Below, piece by piece: positions 1-5,055 of a DNA stretch of 5,055 bases. Position numbers and translations under genes: made by a program. The stretch spans positions 1 to 5,055 of the forward strand of contig DFWZ01000039.1 of assembly GCA_002381565.1 (NCBI GenBank), written 5' to 3'. Source of the DNA: Gallionella sp. UBA4121 (GTDB lineage Bacteria > Pseudomonadota > Gammaproteobacteria > Burkholderiales > Gallionellaceae). Numbering within the stretch: the first letter of the stretch is position 1; each line of letters opens with the position of its first letter. The notes under the pieces were generated by a model. That model made no database searches. It saw nothing but the letters and a program-made list of their open reading frames with translations, and was not told where the DNA came from.

Positions 1-1145
1 CCACGAAAATCTTCGCTGAACTCGGGTGCCAGTGCCAGTTCGAATCCGGACAGCGAGTCAATGACGACGCGCTTTGCCTGCATTCGATTAATCATGGCGA
101 TCAGATCATGCAAGGTTTCATCAATCGACAAATCCAGTGAGCGTGTGTCGATCACTCCAACTTGTCCCGCCTTAATCAGCGCTTGTAACTTGTTGTTCAG
201 TAGTTGGCTGGGGCTCTTCTCAAATGCAGCAATTACACCGGGTTCACCACGGCGTATCCCTTCGGCGAGAAATTCTGTCGCCAATATGGTTTTCCCGGAG
301 CCGGATGGCCCGACCAAGAGTAGCGAATATCCAGCCGGCAAGCCGCCACCCAGCATTTCGTCCAGACCCGGCACGCCCATCGGAACACGTTTCTCGCCAG
401 TGAGTACCTTGATGGCCGGCATAGCCGTTGCATCATGTTTGATAATGGCACGCGGAAAAACCTGAATGCCTTCATCACTGATGCGAAACGTATGTAAACC
501 AGGAACCTGAGCCTGACCGCGCATTTTGACTACTTGTATCTTGCGCACAGTTGAATTGTGCTGCAAATTCTGCGAAAGCCACAGGATGCCATCCGCGACT
601 GTAAAGACAGGGTTGGACTCTGATTCCGGCGTCAAATATTCACCGATCAAAAAAGTGGTTGCCTGCCAGCTCGTCATCTGCATACCCAGTTGCTGAACGA
701 AATACTGTAACTCAGAGACTCCCTGTTTCATCTGCTTTGCTGACTGCACAACGGATCGAAACGAGTCAACGAATACAAGGCTGGGCGCATAGTTTTTCAC
801 TTCTTCGGCTATGCTTGACAATACACGTTCAAAATCCCCCCCTAGGAGATCGGCAGACAGGTTGACATAGCGGATTGATTCATTAATTTTATCGATATCA
901 AAGAATGGAAACTGCTGTTGATAACGGAGCATCTTCAAAGCAGGCTCCCCGAGTACCGTGAAGAACAGGGCTCGATTATTCAGGTTTGCCTGCGAGAACA
1001 TGATCTGATGGGCGAGCGTTGTTTTTCCGCTGCCCGGCGTGCCTGCAATCAGGTTAAACGAGAATTCCGGAATACCGCCGCCCAACAGGCTGTCCAAACC
1101 GGGTACGCCGGTCAGAAGACGACGTATGCTTATCTTATTACTCAT
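1..1145 (-). CDS. KaiC-like two-domain RecA-fold ATPase, C-terminus outside the window
   Basis: The frame is open for 381 codons from the ATG at 1145 to the left edge, with no stop, so the gene is partial at its 3' end. Two homologous RecA/KaiC domains are visible. Domain 1 has LLTGVPGLDSLLGGGIP at residues 11-26, Walker A GTPGSGKT at 35-42 and the Walker B strand LVFVD at 123-127, and ends in a KMRG motif at 207-210. Domain 2 repeats the pattern with MGVPGLDEMLGGGLP at 256-270, Walker A GPSGSGKT at 279-286 and Walker B RVVID at 359-363. This doubled layout is that of KaiC and its many non-cyanobacterial relatives, which are cytoplasmic, usually hexameric ATPases or autokinases. About 100-120 residues should lie beyond the edge, so the CII phosphorylation-site region cannot be judged. 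The start codon overlaps the stop of the upstream small gene (ATGA), and AAGGA precedes it by 9 bases. The family call is firm. The role is inferred to be signalling, not proven clock function. Confidence 0.93.
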   Translation of the reverse strand, partial: MSNKISIRRLLTGVPGLDSLLGGGIPEFSFNLIAGTPGSGKTTLAHQIMFSQANLNNRALFFTVLGEPALKMLRYQQQFPFFDIDKINESIRYVNLSADLLGGDFERVLSSIAEEVKNYAPSLVFVDSFRSVVQSAKQMKQGVSELQYFVQQLGMQMTSWQATTFLIGEYLTPESESNPVFTVADGILWLSQNLQHNSTVRKIQVVKMRGQAQVPGLHTFRISDEGIQVFPRAIIKHDATAMPAIKVLTGEKRVPMGVPGLDEMLGGGLPAGYSLLLVGPSGSGKTILATEFLAEGIRRGEPGVIAAFEKSPSQLLNNKLQALIKAGQVGVIDTRSLDLSIDETLHDLIAMINRMQAKRVVIDSLSGFELALAPEFSEDFR

Positions 1146-1621
1146 TTTTTGAATTCCTTCGGGTGCTCAGACAAAATCTTGTCGGCGCTATCAGTAACGT
1201 TATGCTCGCGCTTGTCAAAAAACGCATCGACGCCCCAGGCCGTCTGCAAAACACGTGCTGTTAACTGCTCGCCAATTAATGAGGCCAGAATGTCGGTGAA
1301 AGAGATCAGCAGAAAACTGCTCGCTTTGACGACTTGCGCTGGAGTTTGTCCTTCAAGAGTGGTTTTTAAATTCGCGAATCGGTGATCAGTCTGGGGTAAC
1401 AGTGAGCTTGCCGCGAGCCAGGCGAAGGTAGACTGGCTAAGAAATACGCTACGCGCATAAAGTGAATTGAAACCATCTTCACCGACGAGTGCAATGAGTT
1501 GGGTCGCCATCTGCTCCCATAAATCAATCGCGGCAGGCACTTCAGTGTGTTCTGCCATTACACCATTGATTATCTGATGTCGCAGCGATATTCCAGTTGC
1601 TGTCATATTGATCGCGATCAT
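1142..1621 (-). CDS. Uncharacterised small protein coupled to the KaiC-like ATPase
   Basis: This 159-residue frame ends in TGA overlapping the ATG of the KaiC-like gene, so the two are cotranscribed and probably translationally coupled. I do not recognise a named family. The protein looks soluble and largely helical, with no signal peptide and no clear membrane span. Notable stretches are LWEQMATQLIALVGEDGFNS (about 34-53), a helical block with FAWLAASSLLP (66-76), and a well-patterned segment FTDILASLIGEQLTARVLQTAWG (about 107-129). The tail is charged. The fixed position next to kaiC-like and kinase genes suggests a partner or accessory protein of that signalling system, which is inference only. 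The start is uncertain. No good Shine-Dalgarno precedes the first ATG (1621), and ATGs at residues 6 and 22 are alternatives. The coding call itself is strong because of the overlap and the protein-like composition. Confidence 0.85.
   Translation of the reverse strand: MIAINMTATGISLRHQIINGVMAEHTEVPAAIDLWEQMATQLIALVGEDGFNSLYARSVFLSQSTFAWLAASSLLPQTDHRFANLKTTLEGQTPAQVVKASSFLLISFTDILASLIGEQLTARVLQTAWGVDAFFDKREHNVTDSADKILSEHPKEFKK
1155..1159 (-). promoter_or_regulatory. Ribosome binding site of the KaiC-like gene
   Basis: AAGGA on the minus strand lies 9 bases before the ATG at 1145, inside the last codons of the upstream gene. It supports this start. Together with the ATGA stop/start overlap, it indicates translational coupling of the two genes. 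Confidence 0.7.
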
Positions 1622-2100
1622 AAAAAATTGTCAGCAGATGTGATGTATTGGGATAAAGCACTTTTTAAGAGAATTTCATCATGCAGCATACAGCATTCGC
1701 TAGTCATGCTCGATATATAATTCAGCAGCACCATAGGATTCCGCTGACTTAGTGATAGTTGGTTTCATCTATTTGCACATAATCCAATGTCAGCTATACA
1801 TCTGAAAGTGGAACCTCAAACTTAATTACTTGAGTATCAGCTTGTGGCACACAACGCTATTTCGCACATCGGAAATCATCGCCACAAACCTGCCTTTCGC
1901 CACTTTCGCTCCAGCAATTTATTAGCGCGTCTGATTGCAGGCGGTCGCGACGTACTGTTGACGAGACACCCATTAGTCGGCCGGTAGTCAAGGGCAAAAT
2001 AAAATCATCGCAATCTGGTTGCGATACAATAAAACATAAAGCCATGCCATCCAGCTTGATACAAATTTAACCGCGCCCGTTTCCTCATTCAGTTGGTTGC
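1622..2100. other. Non-coding stretch upstream of the small gene/KaiC-like operon
   Basis: About 480 bases without a gene I can support. It should contain the promoter of the minus-strand operon, but I could not find a convincing -35/-10 pair. The minus strand has an AT-rich TTATATAT near 1716-1723 and a TTGACT near 1985-1990, neither with a good partner. One perfect 7-bp hairpin sits at 2007-2025. Short minus-strand frames at 1857-2045 (62 codons) and 1988-2125 (45 codons) lack ribosome binding sites and recognisable content. The left end of the insertion sequence may fall near the right limit of this stretch. Confidence 0.6.
1993..2025 (-). terminator. Possible rho-independent terminator (minus strand)
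   Basis: The minus strand reads ATCGCAA, loop CCAGA, TTGCGAT, a perfect 7-bp stem (2007-2025), followed by the T-rich run GATTTTATTTTG. It lies downstream of the transposase and upstream of the small gene. It would therefore stop transcripts coming from the insertion sequence or the kinase before they reach the KaiC-like operon. The T-tract is interrupted, so the call is tentative. The stem could instead be an operator-like palindrome. Confidence 0.35.
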
Positions 2101-2160
2101 GAAGTGAATCGCACCAGACACCCATCGAGATCAAGCGTATCGTGATGCCCTACGATCGCC

Positions 2161-2181
2161 CTGGTGGCACTGCCACCCCAG
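2161..2181 (-). repeat. Strong hairpin near the distal side of the 3' non-coding region
   Basis: GGTGGCA and TGCCACC form a perfect 7-bp palindrome around a single base (2163-2177). CTG and CAG extend it past one bulge. There is no T-run on either side, so it is more likely part of the element's RNA or end structure than a terminator. Confidence 0.55.
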
Positions 2182-2300
2182 AGAAACGTTGGTGCCAAGC
2201 CGAGTCCAAAGGGTTGTTTCACATTTTCGTGGCTGTCGCATTGCGACTCCAGTCCTAAAATGGCTCACGACTTGGGCGATTCAGTGTTGCATAAAACAGA

Positions 2301-2374
2301 TGGCACAAAGGCGGCGTCCAATCATAGCATTGGCTGAACTCCAGTCTCGACCCCTGGCTCACCGCCTTTGGCCA
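2301..2374 (-). repeat. Long stem-loop just after the transposase stop
   Basis: A perfect 9-bp stem (2306-2314 with 2362-2370) is extended by TGG/CCA across a small internal loop (2301-2303 with 2372-2374). It closes a 47-base interior that contains a CCAAT/ATTGG hairpin (2318-2333) and a weaker CCAG/CTGG pair (2341-2344, 2354-2357). A closed outer stem with internal loops is the kind of layout expected of a transposon guide RNA. Confidence 0.6.
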
Positions 2375-2378
2375 AACT

Positions 2379-3395
2379 TTAAACAAAGCATCGCTTCACC
2401 TCGAAAGGCTGCTGCTCACGCAGGATGTAATAACAGGCCCGTGCCAGTTTATGCGCAACCGATTTGAGCGCCACGATACGATTAGTTCGACTCTTCTTGC
2501 GCTCATAAAAACGTTTAGCTTCCGGGCAAAACATGAGCGCAAAATTCGCTGCTTCCATGAAAGCCCAGGAAAGATACTTGTTGCCGTTCTTGGTATTACC
2601 CGAGCCCTTCTTCTTGCCATTGCTTTCACGCAGGCTATCCACGCAACGGCAGTAGGAGCTGAAGTTCCCCACCTCAGGGAATCGGCTCACCGGCCCCGCT
2701 TCGAGCATGATCGTGGTGGCCAGGATTTGACCAATACCGGGAACGGTTTTGATGAGCTGGTATCCGGGCTGTAATTTTACCTGGGATTCCAATCGCTTCT
2801 CCAGTACGTCAATCTGTTGTTGCAGCGCCTGGCAAATCACGCGATTGGACTCCATCGCCAAAGCCACATCGTCTCTCAACCCGAGTGCTTCAATGCTTTC
2901 GGCGGTCATCGCCTTGATCTGGCGACTGCTCATGCGTGCGCCGGTTTCCCGCGTCAGGATATTCTCGATCGACAATATCTGCGTCGTCCGGCAGCGCACC
3001 AGTTGCATCCGCTTGCGCGCAAGATCTCGTGTTGCGCGCAATTCACGGGGAAAGATATAGCCCTCCGGTAATAATCCCAGGCGAAGCAGATGGGCCAGAT
3101 AGGTGGCATCGGCAAAATCACCACTGTATTTCAGTCCCTCGTATTTCTTGATCGCAGACGGGTGTGCCAGATGCACCTGATAGCCCGCGTCCATCAAGCC
3201 ATCAACCAGCCAATACCAGTTATATGTCGATTCGACCACCACGCCAACGGATTCATCCCGGTGCGGTTCAAGCACAGGCAGTATTTCATTCAGGCTATTT
3301 GCCAAACGCTTTTGAAAAATAATTCGATCTGCTTCATCTGTTACAACCACCACACTGTTGTTCGAATGCAGATCGATTCCAATGTACTTGTTCAT
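2379..3395 (-). CDS. IS110-family transposase (DEDD recombinase), intact
   Basis: This is a 338-residue protein of normal length for the family. The N-terminal RuvC-like domain (about 1-150) carries the DEDD acidic residues: D8 in YIGIDLHSN, E55 in VVVESTYNW, and D93 and D96 in SGDFADATYLA. The C-terminal Transposase_20 region begins at KTVPGIGQILATT (216-228) and includes the serine-containing SNGKKKGSGNTKNGNKYL (258-275). By analogy with characterised IS110 enzymes, S258 is the likely nucleophilic serine. A helical middle (about 120-210) links the two. The enzyme excises and inserts the element through a circular intermediate, guided by an element-encoded RNA. I chose the ATG at 3395 because AAAGGAGA lies just before it and MNKYIGID is the usual family N-terminus. 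An in-frame ATG 11 codons upstream has no such site. There is no frameshift or missing catalytic residue, so the element may be active. Confidence 0.96.
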   Translation of the reverse strand: MNKYIGIDLHSNNSVVVVTDEADRIIFQKRLANSLNEILPVLEPHRDESVGVVVESTYNWYWLVDGLMDAGYQVHLAHPSAIKKYEGLKYSGDFADATYLAHLLRLGLLPEGYIFPRELRATRDLARKRMQLVRCRTTQILSIENILTRETGARMSSRQIKAMTAESIEALGLRDDVALAMESNRVICQALQQQIDVLEKRLESQVKLQPGYQLIKTVPGIGQILATTIMLEAGPVSRFPEVGNFSSYCRCVDSLRESNGKKKGSGNTKNGNKYLSWAFMEAANFALMFCPEAKRFYERKKSRTNRIVALKSVAHKLARACYYILREQQPFEVKRCFV

Positions 3396-3401
3396 GGCGC
3401 T

Positions 3402-3406
3402 CTCCT
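3402..3406 (-). promoter_or_regulatory. Ribosome binding site that fixes the transposase start
   Basis: AGGAG, within AAAGGAGA on the minus strand, stands 6 bases before the ATG at 3395. This favours the 338-residue form over the frame-maximal start at 3428. Confidence 0.85.
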
Positions 3407-3468
3407 TTAGATTAAAGGGTTTCAGCACCTTAACTTTACACCAAACCGTAGATCGGAGAGGCGAGGTC

Positions 3469-3508
3469 GGCTATATGATTATCATACCTGTTATAGCCAA
3501 AATGGCTA
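3469..3508. repeat. Overlapping inverted repeats (GGCTATA/TATAGCC and TAGCC/GGCTA)
   Basis: GGCTATA (3469-3475) and TATAGCC (3492-3498) are perfect 7-bp inverted repeats. They enclose a second perfect palindrome, TATGAT T ATCATA (3474-3486). The right arm is reused in TAGCC AAAAT GGCTA (3494-3508). Alternative pairings are therefore possible. The stretch may be the element's end, its structured target, or both. Confidence 0.6.
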
Positions 3509-3527
3509 GCGACGGTCAGCTATGCGA

Positions 3528-3571
3528 CAGTAAACAGTCGTTAAACGTTTGTAAATCGCTTGGGTTTACTG
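3528..3571. repeat. 8-bp inverted repeat CAGTAAAC/GTTTACTG
   Basis: Perfect 8-bp arms at 3528-3535 and 3564-3571 surround a 28-base interior that itself contains CGTT A AACG (3539-3547). A further GGCT/AGCC hairpin lies just beyond, near 3584-3595. There is no T-tract, so a terminator is unlikely. A repeat-family palindrome or recombination target is possible. Confidence 0.5.
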
Positions 3572-3678
3572 GCTAAAATGTGGGCTTTGCAGCCGATTGA
3601 AAGACAGAAAAAAAGGAAATTATGCCGGCTTGAAGGTCGCAGATTGCCCAAACGCGACGGAACCGCACTTCCTATTTC

Positions 3679-3705
3679 AATAAAATAAGCATTCAACACT
3701 TGTTG
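3679..3705 (-). terminator. Weak terminator-like structure after the kinase gene
   Basis: Three bases after the kinase stop, the minus strand reads CAAC AAGT GTTG (3694-3705), which can form a short stem, followed by AATGC and the T-rich TTATTTTATT. The stem is only 4-5 bp, so this is at best a weak terminator. Confidence 0.25.
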
Positions 3706-3708
3706 CAT

Positions 3709-5055
3709 TCACGCCGACGGTTGATTCTTTCCCACTGATGTCATCGCCGCATCCAGCGCTTCAGTTAATTCTTTTATCTTGATGGGCTTAGTAAGATAGC
3801 GGAAAAATCCTGCTTCCAGTCCTTGGCCGATGTCGCGCAACATGGCATTAGCACTGAGAGCGATAATGGGAATGTGTTTCGTTACTGGGTCTTTGCGCAG
3901 AAGAATCATCGTTTCTATCCCGCTAATACCGGGCAAATTGATGTCCATCAGAATAATATTCGGCAATTGCTCTTGCGCCAGTACGATACCCGTTTTTCCG
4001 TCGCGTGCGCTTAGCATGTGTATATGGGGGATATCCTCAATTATTTGCTCGACCAGCATCAGGTTGGCCAGATTATCTTCCACATAGAGCAAGGTGTAGC
4101 CTGCCGCATCATCCTTGGGCTGCGAAACATATTCTTCTGGCTGATGAATTACTGCAGCAGGCTGTGAAGTATCGTCCCGAACAAGTTCGAACCAGAATTC
4201 GCTGCCCATTCCAACGGTACTTTCCACACCAATAGTGCCTCCCATCATTTCAACCAATTTTTTGCTTACTGCCAAGCCAATGCCCGTTCCTTCCCTGATC
4301 CCGACCTCTTGACCGAGACGGTTGAATGGCTGAAATAGCTGCGCTAGTTTTTCCGCAGACAATCCAGCGCCGCTATCTTTGACACTGATACGCAGCCGTC
4401 CCGAAGCATTCTCGGAGCATTTCACTTCGACCGTTCCCTGTTCACTGTTGTATTTGATCGCATTGGAAAGCAGGTTGGTTAAAATCTGCTTTAACTTGGT
4501 TTGATCTGCATGGACAAACCAAGTGCTGTCGAACATGTAAAAGTGAAGATGAATGCTGCTTTCTTTTGCCTGCGGTCCGAACATGGCCTGACATTCGAGT
4601 AAGACCTTGGACAGTGATACCGGTTTAAGTGATATCGACGACTTGCCGGACTCGATCAATGCAAGATCGAGAATCTCATTGATCAGATCAAGTAGGTACC
4701 ATCCTGCTTTGAGGATCTCGTTCAGCCGTATCAACTGAATGAGTGTTGGCGACGGTTCGCTAGTTTCTAGCAACTGGGCGAAACCGAGGATGGCGTTCAG
4801 GGGCGTGCGCAGTTCGTGGCTCATGTGGGAAAGAAATTCTGATTTGGCAAGATTGGCTGTTTCTGCCGCAATTTTGGCTGCCCCAAGCTCGACGTTGTTT
4901 TTCTGCAATGCATTAAAGAGCAGTACCCGCTCTCCTTCAACTTGCTTGCGTGCGGTATTATCCGTGCCGATCAACAGATAACCGATGATGGCATCTTGAG
5001 CATCTCGCAAGGCCGTGATTGACACGACTGCCGGAAAGCGGCTGCCATCTTTACG
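3709..5055 (-). CDS. Hybrid sensor histidine kinase (PAS-HisKA-HATPase-receiver), N-terminus outside the window
   Basis: The frame is open from the right edge to the TGA at 3709, so the gene is partial at its 5' end. The GTG at 5025 is internal, not a real start. Residues are numbered from the edge. The end of a PAS domain plus PAC motif (KDGSRFPAVVSITALRD to IGTDNTARKQ) occupies about 1-38. A helical linker (about 39-70) leads into HisKA with phospho-acceptor H80 in SHMSHELRTPLN. HATPase_c follows, with N box NLLSNAIKYN (about 194-203), G1 DSGAG (227-231) and G2 GTGIGL (256-261). The receiver domain has the acidic pocket VEDN (324-327), phospho-acceptor D371 in LMDINLPG, and the lysine of LTKPI at 423. 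All residues for autophosphorylation and internal phosphorelay are intact. No HPt or DNA-binding output is attached, so the signal presumably passes to a separate partner. The preserved part shows no membrane span. The sensed signal is unknown. Confidence 0.95.
   Translation of the reverse strand, partial: RKDGSRFPAVVSITALRDAQDAIIGYLLIGTDNTARKQVEGERVLLFNALQKNNVELGAAKIAAETANLAKSEFLSHMSHELRTPLNAILGFAQLLETSEPSPTLIQLIRLNEILKAGWYLLDLINEILDLALIESGKSSISLKPVSLSKVLLECQAMFGPQAKESSIHLHFYMFDSTWFVHADQTKLKQILTNLLSNAIKYNSEQGTVEVKCSENASGRLRISVKDSGAGLSAEKLAQLFQPFNRLGQEVGIREGTGIGLAVSKKLVEMMGGTIGVESTVGMGSEFWFELVRDDTSQPAAVIHQPEEYVSQPKDDAAGYTLLYVEDNLANLMLVEQIIEDIPHIHMLSARDGKTGIVLAQEQLPNIILMDINLPGISGIETMILLRKDPVTKHIPIIALSANAMLRDIGQGLEAGFFRYLTKPIKIKELTEALDAAMTSVGKNQPSA

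Larger units (their letters stand above)
2160..2378 (-). ncRNA. Candidate guide (bridge/seeker) RNA region of the insertion sequence
   Basis: This non-coding stretch follows the transposase stop. On the minus strand it holds several perfect stems: CAAAGGCGG with CCGCCTTTG (2362-2370 and 2306-2314) enclosing a CCAAT/ATTGG hairpin (2318-2333); GTCGC/GCGAC (2235-2247); and GGTGGCA/TGCCACC (2163-2177). IS1111-type elements are known to encode, in this position, a short RNA that binds the transposase and pairs with donor and target DNA. Location and foldability fit that role. The RNA's true ends and its guide loops were not determined, so only the region is annotated. Confidence 0.45.
2100..3490 (-). 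mobile_element. IS110-family insertion sequence (probably IS1111 subgroup), ends approximate
   Basis: The element is defined by an intact IS110-type transposase (2379-3395). It has a short upstream region and a long structured non-coding region after the stop. Long 3' non-coding ends are typical of the IS1111 subgroup, while IS110-subgroup elements carry the long end 5' of the gene. Family members are about 1.2-1.6 kb and make no or minimal target duplication, so boundaries cannot be read from flanking repeats. I found no convincing terminal inverted repeat. The best subterminal candidate is a 9/13 match between 2188-2200 and the complement of 3434-3446, which is weak. The limits given are estimates from element size and from where structured sequence ends. 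Either could be off by about 100 bases. Confidence 0.75.
3429..3708. other. Gene-free stretch between kinase and transposase, rich in inverted repeats
   Basis: This holds the upstream end of the insertion sequence and the region after the kinase stop. A 55-codon minus-strand frame (3541-3708) begins right after the kinase stop, but its translation has no protein-like pattern and no ribosome binding site was found. The notable content is a series of short palindromes between about 3469 and 3571, listed separately. A run of seven T on the minus strand at about 3609-3615 has no proper stem before it. Confidence 0.6.

Noticed and set aside
1..1621. Canonical KaiABC circadian clock cluster
   Set aside because: No KaiA or KaiB is visible, the catalytic Glu pairs look altered, and the upstream partner is unlike KaiB. 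Only the KaiC-like relationship is supported.
1857..2045. 62-codon minus-strand open frame upstream of the small gene
   Set aside because: It has no ribosome binding site and no recognisable motif. The composition looks like translated intergenic DNA, and it overlaps the terminator-like hairpin.
1988..2125. 45-codon minus-strand frame with a hydrophobic C-terminal half resembling a membrane segment
   Set aside because: There is no Shine-Dalgarno before its ATG and it overlaps another frame and a hairpin. Such a short hydrophobic stretch can arise from AT-rich DNA.
2451..3410. Several plus-strand frames of 70-107 codons opposite the transposase
   Set aside because: They are shadows of the transposase codon pattern on the other strand and have no independent support.
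2188..3446. Subterminal inverted repeats of the insertion sequence (2188-2200 with 3434-3446)
   Set aside because: Only 9 of 13 bases match, which is expected by chance over the region compared. It was not used to define the ends.
3528..3571. Integron attC site (a GTTAAAC matches GTTRRRY)
   Set aside because: Only one core-like heptamer is present. There is no matching RYYYAAC partner, no cassette gene and no integrase.
3541..3708. 55-codon minus-strand frame starting directly after the kinase stop
   Set aside because: The adjacency is suggestive of coupling, but the translation is unstructured and runs through palindromic, apparently non-coding DNA.
1..5055. CRISPR array, tRNA or rRNA genes
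   Set aside because: I saw no regularly spaced repeats and no tRNA- or rRNA-like sequence on either strand.

Overview
The window reads almost entirely on the minus strand and suggests a proteobacterium. The base composition is near-balanced, Shine-Dalgarno sequences are clear, and the transposase and signalling proteins are of beta-/gammaproteobacterial style. The species cannot be named from the sequence. In transcription order, from the right edge leftwards, there are four protein-coding genes. (1) The C-terminal part of a hybrid sensor histidine kinase, cut by the right edge of the window. (2) A full-length IS110-family transposase, probably of the IS1111 subgroup. (3) A small uncharacterised protein of about 159 aa. 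(4) A two-domain KaiC-like ATPase, cut by the left edge. The ATPase is by far the longest frame of the left third, although its stop codon lies outside the window.

Right third (3709-5055): the kinase has the end of a PAS/PAC sensor module, a short coiled linker, HisKA, HATPase_c and a receiver domain. All the usual phosphotransfer residues are present. It is followed by about 310 bases with no convincing gene before the transposase start at 3395. That stretch is crowded with short inverted repeats.

Middle (about 2100-3490): an insertion sequence. The transposase has the DEDD RuvC-like residues at its N-terminus and the Transposase_20 region at its C-terminus, with an intact frame and a strong ribosome binding site. 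Downstream of its stop lie about 200-290 non-coding bases that fold into several perfect stem-loops. This is where IS1111-type elements carry their guide (bridge/seeker) RNA. The exact element ends could not be fixed.

Left part (1-1621): the unknown protein and the KaiC-like ATPase overlap by ATGA and are certainly one translational unit. Kinase, small protein and KaiC-like ATPase look like pieces of one signalling locus, all on one strand, with the insertion sequence now sitting between the kinase and the other two. No KaiA or KaiB is visible, so this is not a canonical circadian clock cluster within these limits. The 1622-2100 stretch holds no gene I can support, only a possible terminator hairpin.
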